From positions 1 through 58,759 of the forward strand of contig NZ_RAWI01000011.1 of NCBI RefSeq assembly GCF_003612125.1: a DNA stretch of 58,759 nucleotides, in the 5' to 3' direction. The translations under genes were made by a program, and so were the position numbers. The DNA is from Corallococcus praedator (lineage in GTDB: Bacteria; Myxococcota; Myxococcia; Myxococcales; Myxococcaceae). The notes under the pieces were generated by a model. The model searched no databases, had not been told where the DNA came from, and worked only from the letters and a program-made list of their open reading frames with translations. This document shows positions 9,620-19,049 of this stretch, one piece after another (the first letter of the stretch is position 1; each line of letters begins with the position of its first letter).

Positions 9620-10426
9620 CTACCCCGGACCGCTCGACGCCTTCTGCTCCTCTTCCTTGAAGAAGATGTCCTTGATCATCAGCTTGCTCACCTCGCGGTT
9701 CATCACCGCGATGGAGGTCGTCAGCGGAATCTCCTTCGGGCAGACCTTCACGCAGTTCTGCGCCTTGCCGCAGTCCTGGATGCCGCCAGGGCCCATGAGG
9801 GCGCGCGTGCGCTCCTCGGAGTTGAGCTTGCCCGTGGGGTTCATGTTGAACAGGCGGGCCTGGCTGATGGCGGCGGCGCCGATGAAGTCGTTGTCCACCG
9901 TCACCTGCGGGCACGCCTCCAGGCAGCTGCCACAGGTGATGCACGTGGACAGCACGTACATCACGGAGTGGTCCTTCTGTGACTGGCGCGGGCCGGGGCC
10001 CAGGTTGTACGTACCGTCGACGGGGATCCACCCCTTCACGCGCTTGAGCGCCTCGAACATGCGCTCGCGGTCCACGGTGAGGTCGCGCACCACCGGGAAC
10101 TTCTTCATCGGCTCCAGGGTGATGGGCTGCTCCAGCTTGTCCACCAGCGCGGAGCACGCCATGCGCACCCGGCCGTTGATGTTCATCGCGCAGCTGCCAC
10201 ACACCTCTTCGAGGCAGGCGGCGTCCCAGATGACCGGGGCGACCTTCTTGCCGTCGGAGGTGACGGGGTTGCGCTGGATCTCCATCAGACAGGAGATGAC
10301 GTTGGCGCCCTTGCGATAGGGGACCTTGAACTCGTCGAAGTGGCCCGGCTGGTTCGGATCATCCTGCCGCCAGATGCGGAAGGTGATGGTCTGGGTGCTG
10401 ACGGCGCTGGCCTGTGCGGTGTCCAT
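9620..10426 (-). CDS. sdhB: Succinate dehydrogenase iron-sulfur subunit
   Basis: SdhB passes electrons from the SdhA flavin to quinone through three iron-sulfur clusters. The 268-residue form shows the [2Fe-2S] ligands in CLEEVCGSC plus a later Cys, the [4Fe-4S] motif CITCGSCLEACP and the third cluster region CGKAQNCVKVCPKEIPL. Length and spacing resemble the menaquinone-linked enzymes of the fumarate-reductase/Bacillus kind. The ATG at 10424-10426 has an upstream GAAGGGAAGGG; a TTG ten codons earlier is possible but less likely. It follows sdhA by 90 bases; no anchor subunit gene is adjacent. Confidence 0.95.
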   Translation of the reverse strand: MDTAQASAVSTQTITFRIWRQDDPNQPGHFDEFKVPYRKGANVISCLMEIQRNPVTSDGKKVAPVIWDAACLEEVCGSCAMNINGRVRMACSALVDKLEQPITLEPMKKFPVVRDLTVDRERMFEALKRVKGWIPVDGTYNLGPGPRQSQKDHSVMYVLSTCITCGSCLEACPQVTVDNDFIGAAAISQARLFNMNPTGKLNSEERTRALMGPGGIQDCGKAQNCVKVCPKEIPLTTSIAVMNREVSKLMIKDIFFKEEEQKASSGPG

Positions 10427-10516
10427 GGTGCTCGAGCCCTTCCCTTCACTGCCCAATCAGGTAGCGGAGTCCCGCGCTGGAGTGCACGCGCGGGTCCGGA
10501 AAAACTGCCGCCCCGC

Positions 10517-12397
10517 CTATGCGTACCAGCGCGGCTCGGGATCCAGCACCGGCGTCGGCAGGTCCCGGTAGGTGATCTCCGGGCCCTGGGCGGCGTAGCT
10601 GGCGATCGTCGTCTTCGCCCACTTCTCGTGGCGCTTCTTCCACAGCTCCATCCAGTTCGGATCCTGGCGCGGGTCCTTCGTCGCGGGCTCCGGGAGGGAG
10701 AAGTCCGGCTTGTAGTGGGCGCCGCGGCTCTCATCGCGCAGGAGCGCGCTGGTGGCGATGACCTCGCCCAGCTCCAGCATGTTCCAGACCTGGTTGGTGT
10801 ACGACAGCGCGCGGTTGGCGACGACGCCCGTGTCCAGCACGTTGACGCGGTTCCAGCGGTCCTTCAGGTCGCGGATGCGCTCCACCGTCTTCTTCAGGCG
10901 GTCGTTGTAGCGCACCACGGTGCAGTTCTCCGTCATCACGTCGCCCAGCTCCTTGGCGATCTGATACGGGTTCTCCGCGCCGTTCATGGCCTTGATGGTC
11001 GCGAAGCGGTCCACCCAGTAGCTCTTCGCGTCGTTGAAGTACTTCTCCGGGCTGGCCGCCGCGCTGACTTCCTGCGACTTGGCGAAGGACGCCATCGCCG
11101 GGCCGCCGATCATGCCCGAGTAGATGCACGACAGGAGCGAGTTGGCGCCCAGGCGGTTCGCGCCGTGGAAGGCGTAGTCCGCCTCGCCCGCCGCGTACAG
11201 GCCCGGGATGCGCGTGGTCTGGTTGACCGGGCTGCCGTCCTTCGGGGTCTGCGTCTTCGGATCCGACTCGAAGGACACGTGCAGGCCGCCCATCGAGTAG
11301 TGCATGCCCGGGAAGATGACCATCGGCGTGTGGCGCGGATCATCTCCGACGAACTTCTCGTAGATCTCCATGACGCCCTTGATCTTCGCATCCAGCGTCT
11401 TGGCCGGGATGTGCGTCACGTCCAGGTACACGCCGTCGCGCCCGCCGATGCCCAGGCCCAGGTCGCGGCAGACCATGAAGATCTCGCGCGTCGCGACATC
11501 GCGAGGCACCAGGTTCTTGTACTTGGGGTACTTCTCTTCCAGGAAGTACCAGCGCTCCGACTCCGGGATGTCCCGGGGGGCGCGCACGTCGCCCTTCTTG
11601 CGCGGCACCCAGACGCGGCCGCCCTCGCCGCGCACCGACTCGCTCATCAGGCGCAGCTTGTCCTCGCCCGGGATGGAGGTCGGGTGCACCTGGATGAACT
11701 CGCCGTTGGCGTACAGCGCGCCTTCCATGTACGCGCGGCCCGCGGCGGTGCCGGTGTTGATGATGGAGTTGGTGGAGCGTCCGAAGACGATGCCCGGACC
11801 ACCCGTCGCGAGGCACACCGCCTCCGCTGGGAAGGTGCGGATCTCCATGGTGCGCAGGTCCATGGCCACGCTGCCGATGCAGCGGCCATTGCCGTCCTTC
11901 ACCGTACCCAGCCACTCCCAGTACTCGTACTTCGTGACCTTGCCCTCCGCCTCGTAGCGGCGCACCTGTTCATCCAGCGCGTACAGCAGCTGCTGGCCGG
12001 TGGTGGCGCCCGCGAACGCGGTGCGGTTGTGCAGGGTGCCGCCGAAGCGGCGGAAGTCGAGCAGACCTTCCGGCGTGCGGTTGAACGTCACGCCCATGCG
12101 ATCCAGCAGGTAGATGATGCCGGGCGCCGCGTAGCACATGCCCTTCACGGAGGTCTGCTCCGCGAGGAAGTCGCCGCCGCGCAGCGTGTCCATCACGTGG
12201 ATGTCCGGGTGGTCACCCTCACCCTTCGTGTTGACCGCGCCGTTGATGCCGCCCTGGGCACAGACGGAGTGCGAGCGTTTGACCGGGACGAGCGAGAGCA
12301 CGTCCACCTGGTGACCCGCCTCCGCCAGCTTGATCGTCGTCATCAGCCCGGCGAGACCGCCGCCCACCACCGTGAATCGCGCTGCTGCCGCCATCAT
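10517..12397 (-). CDS. sdhA: Succinate dehydrogenase flavoprotein subunit
   Basis: SdhA oxidises succinate to fumarate with covalently bound FAD. The 626-residue protein has the dinucleotide-binding FTVVGGGLAGLMTTIKLAE, the RSHSVCAQGGINGAVN segment with the flavin-attaching histidine, a TGGPGIVFGRSTNS block, HPTSIPGEDKLRLMSES, and GLYAAGEADYAFHGANRLGANSLL. Two ATGs are adjacent; the AAGGAG upstream gives better spacing for the second (12394). It lies downstream of icd-mdh and upstream of sdhB. A cytochrome b subunit would normally precede it, but only about 230 bases separate it from mdh. Confidence 0.96.
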   Translation of the reverse strand: MMAAAARFTVVGGGLAGLMTTIKLAEAGHQVDVLSLVPVKRSHSVCAQGGINGAVNTKGEGDHPDIHVMDTLRGGDFLAEQTSVKGMCYAAPGIIYLLDRMGVTFNRTPEGLLDFRRFGGTLHNRTAFAGATTGQQLLYALDEQVRRYEAEGKVTKYEYWEWLGTVKDGNGRCIGSVAMDLRTMEIRTFPAEAVCLATGGPGIVFGRSTNSIINTGTAAGRAYMEGALYANGEFIQVHPTSIPGEDKLRLMSESVRGEGGRVWVPRKKGDVRAPRDIPESERWYFLEEKYPKYKNLVPRDVATREIFMVCRDLGLGIGGRDGVYLDVTHIPAKTLDAKIKGVMEIYEKFVGDDPRHTPMVIFPGMHYSMGGLHVSFESDPKTQTPKDGSPVNQTTRIPGLYAAGEADYAFHGANRLGANSLLSCIYSGMIGGPAMASFAKSQEVSAAASPEKYFNDAKSYWVDRFATIKAMNGAENPYQIAKELGDVMTENCTVVRYNDRLKKTVERIRDLKDRWNRVNVLDTGVVANRALSYTNQVWNMLELGEVIATSALLRDESRGAHYKPDFSLPEPATKDPRQDPNWMELWKKRHEKWAKTTIASYAAQGPEITYRDLPTPVLDPEPRWYA

Positions 12398-12577
12398 CGT
12401 CTCCTTGACTGCCAGACGCCGGGCCTGCCTGCGGTGGGTCGCTCCAAAGCACTTCGCGACACCTCCCCGCGCCCGAGCATCCAGTGCGAGTCCTACACGC
12501 TAGTTAACTTGGAAAAATACCGCCGCAACGACGGTGGGCCGGACGATAAGCCCGGATCATTCACGGCATCAGGCGGC

Positions 12578-12604
12578 GGCCCGCCGGCAGCATTCCGGCG
12601 GGCC
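12578..12604 (-). terminator. Hairpin after mdh
   Basis: A perfect 10-bp inverted repeat GGCCCGCCGG / CCGGCGGGCC with a 7-base loop begins 24 bases past the mdh stop. There is no T-tract. It separates icd-mdh from sdhAB. The rest of this 230-base gap holds a possible sdhA promoter (minus-strand TTGCGG, 16 bases, TAACTA), which I regard as weak. Confidence 0.6.
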
Positions 12605-12627
12605 TGACCGACCGATGCGGAAAACGG

Positions 12628-13599
<972 letters not shown>

Positions 13600-14895
13600 C
13601 TACATGTTCTTGATGATGGCCTGACCGAACTCCGAGCACTTCACCTCGGTCACGGCGCCCTGCGACTCCAGCTTCATCAGACGCGCGAAGTCGTACGTCA
13701 CGGTGCGCGCGGTGATGGCGCGGTCCATGCCCTTGATGATCAGGTCCGCGGCCTCGTGCCAGCCCAGGTGGCGCAGCATCATCTCACCGGAGAGGATGAC
13801 CGAGCCCGGGTTCACCTTGTCCAGGTCCGCGTACTTCGGGGCCGTGCCGTGCGTGGCCTCGAAGACGGCGTGGCCGCTGACGTAGTTGATGTTGCCGCCC
13901 GGCGCGATGCCGATGCCGCCCACCTGCGCCGCGAGCGCGTCCGACAGGTAGTCGCCGTTGAGGTTCAGCGTGGCGATGACGTCGAACTCATCCGGACGGG
14001 TCAGCACCTGCTGCAGGGTGATGTCCGCGATGGAGTCCTTGACCAGGATCTTCCCCGCGCCCAGCGCCGCCTTCTGCTCGGCGTTGGCGGCGTCCTCGCC
14101 CTTGGCGGCCTTGGTCGCCTCCCACTGATCCCAGGTGTAGACCTTGTCACCGAACTCGCGCGTGGCCAGGTCGTAGGCCCACTTGCGGAACGCGCCTTCG
14201 GTGAACTTCATGATGTTGCCCTTGTGGACGATCGTCACGCTCTTGCGCTTCAAGTCCACCGCGTACTGGATGGCGGCGCGCACGAGGCGCTCGGTGCCTT
14301 CCTGGGACACGGGCTTGATGCCGACGCCCACGTTCTGCTCGAAGCGGATCTTCTTCGCTTCCTTGGGGAACTCCTGCTTGAGCCAGCCCAGGAACTTCTT
14401 GGCCGCGTCCGTGCCGGCCTCGAACTCGATGCCCGCGTAGATGTCTTCCGTGTTCTCACGGAAGATGACCATGTCCACCTTCTCCGGCTGCTTCACCGGG
14501 CTGGGCACGCCCTTGAAGTAGCGCACCGGCCGCAGGCAGACGTACAGGTCCAGCATCTGGCGCAGCGCCACGTTCAGCGAACGGATGCCGCCGCCCACCG
14601 GCGTCGTCAGCGGGCCCTTGATGCCCACCAGGTAGCTGCGGAAGGCCTCGACCGTCTCGTCCGGCAGCCAGTTGTTGACCTGCTTGAAGGACTTCTCGCC
14701 GGCCAGCACCTCGTACCAGGAGATCTTCCTCTTGCCGCCGTAGGCCTTCTCCACCGCCGCATCGAACACGGCCTGCGAGGCCTTCCAGATGTCGCGGCCG
14801 GTGCCGTCGCCCTCGATGTAGGGGATGATCGGGTTGGACGGCACGTTCAACTTGCCGTTCTGAAGGGTGATCTTCTCGCCAGAGGGAGGCGCCAT
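13600..14895 (-). CDS. icd: NADP-dependent isocitrate dehydrogenase
   Basis: Icd oxidatively decarboxylates isocitrate to 2-oxoglutarate. The 431-residue protein resembles E. coli Icd: [14 protein letters not shown], the phosphorylatable-serine/substrate region [24 protein letters not shown], and [17 protein letters not shown]. The motif [20 protein letters not shown] carries the Lys-Tyr pair typical of NADP rather than NAD specificity. The ATG at 14893-14895 is chosen over an upstream frame extension because AGGAG lies 9 bases before it and homology starts there. It heads the leftward TCA block. Confidence 0.96.
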   Translation of the reverse strand: MAPPSGEKITLQNGKLNVPSNPIIPYIEGDGTGRDIWKASQAVFDAAVEKAYGGKRKISWYEVLAGEKSFKQVNNWLPDETVEAFRSYLVGIKGPLTTPVGGGIRSLNVALRQMLDLYVCLRPVRYFKGVPSPVKQPEKVDMVIFRENTEDIYAGIEFEAGTDAAKKFLGWLKQEFPKEAKKIRFEQNVGVGIKPVSQEGTERLVRAAIQYAVDLKRKSVTIVHKGNIMKFTEGAFRKWAYDLATREFGDKVYTWDQWEATKAAKGEDAANAEQKAALGAGKILVKDSIADITLQQVLTRPDEFDVIATLNLNGDYLSDALAAQVGGIGIAPGGNINYVSGHAVFEATHGTAPKYADLDKVNPGSVILSGEMMLRHLGWHEAADLIIKGMDRAITARTVTYDFARLMKLESQGAVTEVKCSEFGQAIIKNM

Positions 14896-15073
14896 GAACG
14901 CAAACTCCTGAGTAGGACCGGGTATTGAGAGGCGGCGGATACTCTGGAACCCGCCCCCGGTCGTCAAGGAGTTTGGCCGCGCGGCACCGGGTTTGGACGC
15001 ACCGGTGGTGCGCCGCGCTTATCGCAGCCAATGGTCGAAAAAAGGCTGGGCCGCTTTTCCCAGGTTTCGCGGG

Positions 15074-15619
15074 CTAGAAGCTCGCGAGGCCGGGCGCGGG
15101 CAGCTGGATGCCCACGCCGGTTCCCGTCTCCAGCCGCTCCACCGACAGCTCGCCGCCCATGGCGTCCACCAGTTCGCGCGCGCGCGCCAGCCGCCGCTGG
15201 GTGGTGCCCACCCGCAGCGGGGACAGCACCACCGAGCGCAGCTCCCGCTCGGACAGGGCCACGCCCGGCATCACCACCTGGAAGCGCGGGCCCACCTCCC
15301 CGAAGTCGTCCGGGGGATCCACCACCACCCGCACCGTGCTGGCTTCGGGGGTCGCCGTGTCCGCCGCGTGGGCGATCAGCAACAGGAAGACCTGCTCCAG
15401 GCGGCGCCGACTGACCCGGGCCATCACCGGATATTCGGGCAGCTCCAGCGCCACCTCCACGCCGTGCAGCCGCCGCGTCGCGCCCAGGAGCTTGAGGGCG
15501 TCGCGCGCGGAAGCCGCCACGTCCACCTGGAAGACGTCCGGCAGATCCACCGACTCCAGACCGCCAGACGCAGCCGCCCCGTCCCCCGGCCTTCCGTTCG
15601 TCTCGAGCGCTGCGCTCAT
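15074..15619 (-). CDS. Degenerate histidine-kinase-like ATPase domain protein
   Basis: The 181-residue protein looks like an isolated HATPase_c (GHKL) domain. A region resembling the N-box helix is visible as RRRLEQVFLLLIAHAADTATPEA, preceded by the usual beta strand, and the C-terminus has the ARELVDAMGGELSVERLETGTGVGIQLPAP pattern typical of kinase ends. The N-box asparagine, the DxGxG (G1) box and the GxGxG (G2) lid are not recognisable, and there is no phosphoacceptor histidine domain. It is therefore probably a non-catalytic relative. The start at 15617-15619 follows GGGGAG. It is divergent from the PilZ gene. Confidence 0.65.
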   Translation of the reverse strand: MSAALETNGRPGDGAAASGGLESVDLPDVFQVDVAASARDALKLLGATRRLHGVEVALELPEYPVMARVSRRRLEQVFLLLIAHAADTATPEASTVRVVVDPPDDFGEVGPRFQVVMPGVALSERELRSVVLSPLRVGTTQRRLARARELVDAMGGELSVERLETGTGVGIQLPAPGLASF

Positions 15620-15830
15620 ACGCGTCTCCCCACCCTTGACCTGGAGCGCCGACAATACCGGCCGCCTCCGACAGGCGTCCATTGCACGGCCGTCTGACTG
15701 TGTTCGTTTCTCGGTTTCTGTATTGGGGGGATTACAGTTATGCGCCATCTTGCCGGTGAAGATGCGCTTGCCGGGTACGTAATACTCCTCGGAAACCCCG
15801 TATCCCGCCCTGGAACTTCCTATCCCCTGC

Positions 15831-15862
15831 CCTGGTCAATCTTGACCCAGGGTGAGTCACCC
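15831..15862. promoter_or_regulatory. Two adjacent inverted repeats, candidate operator
   Basis: An imperfect inverted repeat CCTGGTCAA / TTGACCCAGG (15831-15851, one extra base) abuts a perfect one, GGGTGA-G-TCACCC (15850-15862). They lie 39-70 bases upstream of the proposed -35 of the PilZ gene, a typical activator or repressor location. Confidence 0.4.
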
Positions 15863-15900
15863 AAGGGGACGGAAAAACAGCCCAGGTGCATAAATTCGAT

Positions 15901-15929
15901 TTGACTGTTACGGACGAACTCCCCATGAT
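15901..15929 (+). promoter_or_regulatory. Candidate sigma-70-type promoter of the PilZ gene
   Basis: TTGACT (15901-15906) and CATGAT (15924-15929) are separated by exactly 17 bases and match the consensus at 5/6 and 4/6 positions. Transcription would start near 15936, leaving about 50 bases of leader with a GGGAGG Shine-Dalgarno before the GTG at 15985. Confidence 0.5.
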
Positions 15930-15984
15930 GCGGTCACAGAATCCAGAGCCGTCAGCGTCTTCACTGAATCAGGGAGGAAGTGTT

Positions 15985-18195
15985 GTGCTCGCAACATCGC
16001 CGACCATGACTGGTGACGCTGCCCGGAGAAGGGGTGTCCTGACGATGGATGGAGGGATTCCGGCGTCCGCGAAGTTCCAGCACGCGATCGAATTCGGCAG
16101 TGGAGATGCACTGCGCAACGTGATTCCCCTTCCCCCCGCGGAAGCAGCCCTGGATGACTCGGGCTATTCGCTGCACGGCACCGGCCCCACGGCCATCACC
16201 TGCGCGCTCGGCAGCCCCGACGCGGTGCTGGGTGAAGTGACCCGACTGAGCCCCACGGTGGTGTGGGTGGCGCCCCGGGAGCCGCAGGTCGACACGTCGG
16301 AGGCCCGGACCTTCCCCGTGTACCTGTCCTTCAATGGCGTCACCATCGGGCCGCTCAACGCCGCCTTCATCCGCACGGACGCGGACATGCCGCACGCGCC
16401 GGTGGGGCTGCAGCTGGTGGGCGTGTCGGTGGAGCAGGGTCGGGAGATCCTGGGGTTCCTGGCGGACGCGCTGCGCCGGGGCATCGCGGAGCCGGCCGCT
16501 TCCGCGCTGCCCGTGCAGGACATCATCGTGGACCCGGAGCGGATCCGCTCCATCTTCTCCGCCATCTGCGCGTCCGGGAACAAGGGCGTGCTGCGCCGCC
16601 AGGGCCGCGTGGTGCGCATGGTGCTGGAGCGCTTCCACGCCTCCACCGGTCAGCTGGAGTGGCGCACCGAGGAGTCCACCCCGGACTGGGGTGACCCGGC
16701 GTACGACATCGACGTCATCGGCTACAACTCCGCGTACCGCATGCGCGCGGAGACGGGCCGTGGCGAGGGCGACCGCCTCTTCACCACCCTGCCCGCCCAG
16801 CTGTTCCGCATCCGTCACCGCTGGCACCGCCGCGTTCCCGCCCCCGAGGGCATCCGCGCCCGCTTCCACCACCCGCTGTGGCGCGAGCAGGGCCTGCTGC
16901 GCCGCGAGGTGCTGGACCTGTCCTTCTCCGGCCTGTGCGTGCGCTGCCTGCCGCAGGACCTGATGTTCCCCGGCCTGCTGCCGCCCCTCATCGAGTTGGA
17001 GCTGGGCGACGGGCTGATGGTCAGCGTGCGCGGGGAGATCCGCTACGTCAGCGGCGTGCGCGCCGACGGCACCGTGCTGTGCGGCCTGAGCGTGCTGCCC
17101 TATTCGTCCGACGAGGCGCGCTGGGTGCGCTTCGTGTCGCAGACGATGTCCCCCGCCACGCGCACCAGCGAAGGCCTGGTGGATCAGCTCTGGGATCTGT
17201 TCAACCGCTCCGGCTTCTTCAGCCTGGGTGGCAGCTCCCCGGAGGAGTTCGAGGAGCTGAAGCTCAACTTCGCGTCGCTCGCCAAGCGCGCCGCGGAAGT
17301 GCCGCAGCTGTTCTGCCAGGCGGTGTGGCCGTCCGAGCGCGGCATCGAGGCGACGCTGTCCTTCACCAAGCCGTACCGCCACGCGTGGCTGGGCCACCAG
17401 GTGGCAAAGCGGCCGGGCAAGCCGCCTCCGGGGGTGCAGGAGGCGGGGCAGATCATGCGCGACATCTACCTGCGCACGTTCGAGCACCCGCAGAGCGACC
17501 CGGACTTCCACTGGGTGATTGCCTACGTGGAGGCCCTCAACCCGTGGATCGCCAAGGCGCACGTGCGCTACGCCGAGCGCCAGATGGAGAGCGGCGCGGG
17601 CCTGGCCTTCACGCGGAAGATCCAGAAGATGAAGGCCTTCAGCCACGAGCTGAGCGGCCGCGACCACCGCGAGTTCGAGGTGGGCCCCGCCACCGCCGGT
17701 GAGCTGAGCCTGCTGGCCGCGACCATCGCCCGCAAGTTCCCCACCTGCTACGTGGAATCGCTGGACCTGACGCGGGACCGGCTGGACATGACGCCCGTCA
17801 CGCAGAAGTGGAAGAGCTTCGGCATGGAGCGCGAGCGCTCCATCCTCGTGGCCCGCCGCCACGGCATCCCCTACGCCGCCGCCGTGATGGAGCTGGGTCA
17901 GCTGGGCGCGAACCTCTTCCGCCTGCTCGACAACACGCGCATGTTCTCGCTCGTCGAGGACGGGACGCGCGCCTATTCGGCCCTGATGGACGCGGCCCGG
18001 AACTGGTACCTGGCGCGCCGCCGCCCCTCCTTCCTCTACCTGCGCGAGGACGAAGGCGGCAGCTACGTGCAGGAGTGCGGCCTGCACGACGGGCCGGATC
18101 CCTACATGTGGATCATCTCCTCGAAGCTCGTTCCGGACTTCCTGGAGCACATCAGCGAACTCACCATCGGGCGCCGCGGTGCCCACTCCCGTTGA
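15985..18195 (+). CDS. PilZ-domain protein with a C-terminal acyltransferase-like region
   Basis: The 736-residue protein contains a PilZ domain with both c-di-GMP-binding motifs: R279xxxR283 within RHRWHRR and D311xSxxG within LDLSFSG. The roughly 270 residues before it include a segment (VYLSFNGVTIGPLNAAF) that may be a further PilZ-like or YcgR-N-like barrel. The last 250-300 residues have a mixed alpha/beta character reminiscent of GNAT/FemAB acyltransferases (SILVARRHGIPYAAAVMEL), but I cannot name a catalytic residue. GTG at 15985 is chosen because of GGGAGG 7 bases upstream and a promoter just before it; a GTG at 15886 is the longer alternative. The next gene begins 14 bases later, so the two form an operon. 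Confidence 0.75.
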   Translation: MLATSPTMTGDAARRRGVLTMDGGIPASAKFQHAIEFGSGDALRNVIPLPPAEAALDDSGYSLHGTGPTAITCALGSPDAVLGEVTRLSPTVVWVAPREPQVDTSEARTFPVYLSFNGVTIGPLNAAFIRTDADMPHAPVGLQLVGVSVEQGREILGFLADALRRGIAEPAASALPVQDIIVDPERIRSIFSAICASGNKGVLRRQGRVVRMVLERFHASTGQLEWRTEESTPDWGDPAYDIDVIGYNSAYRMRAETGRGEGDRLFTTLPAQLFRIRHRWHRRVPAPEGIRARFHHPLWREQGLLRREVLDLSFSGLCVRCLPQDLMFPGLLPPLIELELGDGLMVSVRGEIRYVSGVRADGTVLCGLSVLPYSSDEARWVRFVSQTMSPATRTSEGLVDQLWDLFNRSGFFSLGGSSPEEFEELKLNFASLAKRAAEVPQLFCQAVWPSERGIEATLSFTKPYRHAWLGHQVAKRPGKPPPGVQEAGQIMRDIYLRTFEHPQSDPDFHWVIAYVEALNPWIAKAHVRYAERQMESGAGLAFTRKIQKMKAFSHELSGRDHREFEVGPATAGELSLLAATIARKFPTCYVESLDLTRDRLDMTPVTQKWKSFGMERERSILVARRHGIPYAAAVMELGQLGANLFRLLDNTRMFSLVEDGTRAYSALMDAARNWYLARRRPSFLYLREDEGGSYVQECGLHDGPDPYMWIISSKLVPDFLEHISELTIGRRGAHSR

Positions 18196-18209
18196 GGACT
18201 GACCCCCCC

Positions 18210-18956
18210 ATGAGCAAGCCCCTCGTCGATACCCAGTACCTCCCCCACGTCTCCGATGTCCGCCACGTCCTGGCGGCCGGCCCCCACGTCACCACGCTGC
18301 TGGATGAGAACGTCGATCCCGCCCTGCTGGAGGGGTTCCTCATCCAGCTGTGCGCCCTGGGCGTGTACATGACGGAGCCCGTGGACGGGTGGATCCGCCG
18401 CGCCGGTGAGGCCTGTACGAAGGTCGAAGGTCTGGAAGAGGTGGGCCGGCAGCTCATCTCCCACGCCAAGCACGAGGCCGGTCACCACCTGATGATGGTG
18501 GAGGACACCAAGAGCCTGGTGGCCGGTTGGAACCAGCGCCGCATGCCCAAGCTGGACGCGGAGCAGCTGCTCGCGCAGGCCCCGACGCCGGCCATGCAGG
18601 AGTACCGGCAGATCCACGAGGACACCATCAACGGCGCCATGCCGGGCGCGCAGGTCGCCATCGAGTACGAGATCGAGAACCTGTCGGTGGTGTTCGCGCC
18701 CCGCCTCATCGAGCAGTGCAAGCGCGTGCTCGGGCCGGACGTGATGAACTCGCTGACGTTCATCAAGGAGCACGTGGAGCTGGACGTGGGCCACACCGCC
18801 CTCAACGAGGTCATGCTCAACAAGCTGCTCAGCCAGAAGCCCGAGCACGCCGTGACGATCGGCAAGACGGGCGCCCGCGCGCTGGACATCTACCTGCGCT
18901 TCTACGGCGACTGCATGGAGAAGGCGAAGCGGATGCTCCAGGTCGCCACGGCCTGA
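18210..18956 (+). CDS. Heme-oxygenase-like (TENA/HDO-type) metalloprotein
   Basis: The 248-residue, largely helical protein fits the heme-oxygenase-like diiron superfamily. Candidate metal ligands are the HAKHEAGHH cluster (H85, H88, E89, H91, H92), the IEYEIEN glutamates (E152, E154) and KEHVELDVGH (E187, H188, E190, D192, H195). Members range from TENA thiaminases to HDO oxygenases; the histidine/glutamate-rich core favours an iron-dependent oxygenase or oxidoreductase over a thiaminase. The ATG follows a GAGGA Shine-Dalgarno, 14 bases after the PilZ gene. The substrate is unknown. Confidence 0.75.
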   Translation: MSKPLVDTQYLPHVSDVRHVLAAGPHVTTLLDENVDPALLEGFLIQLCALGVYMTEPVDGWIRRAGEACTKVEGLEEVGRQLISHAKHEAGHHLMMVEDTKSLVAGWNQRRMPKLDAEQLLAQAPTPAMQEYRQIHEDTINGAMPGAQVAIEYEIENLSVVFAPRLIEQCKRVLGPDVMNSLTFIKEHVELDVGHTALNEVMLNKLLSQKPEHAVTIGKTGARALDIYLRFYGDCMEKAKRMLQVATA

Positions 18957-18977
18957 AGTCCCCGCTGAAAACACCAC

Positions 18978-19009
18978 GGGCGCCGGGGCCAGGAAGGCCA
19001 CCGACGCCC
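18978..19009. terminator. Bidirectional hairpin between convergent genes
   Basis: The stem GGGCG-c-CGG-g-GGCC pairs with GGCC-a-CCG-a-CGCCC around an AGGAA loop, with two single mismatches. It lies 22 bases after the diiron-protein gene and 41 bases after the convergent monooxygenase gene. No T-tract is present. Confidence 0.6.
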
Positions 19010-19049
19010 GACAGGTGCTCCGTGTCCGGTATGGACCGGGACTCCAGGC

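Larger units (their letters stand above)
15620..15984. other. 365-base divergent regulatory region
   Basis: This stretch separates the minus-strand ATPase-like gene from the plus-strand PilZ gene. It holds the palindromes and promoter listed separately. Longer reading frames from both sides enter it, but their alternative starts lack Shine-Dalgarno sequences. I see no RNA gene. Confidence 0.5.

Noticed and set aside
10340-12607. A 755-codon open frame on the plus strand antisense to sdhA
   Set aside because: It mirrors sdhA in a GC-rich genome, is rich in Arg/His/Leu without any motif, and has no ribosome-binding site.
15961-18186. A 741-codon antisense frame opposite the PilZ gene
   Set aside because: It is a codon-bias shadow; the plus-strand frame has a promoter, Shine-Dalgarno and recognisable domains.
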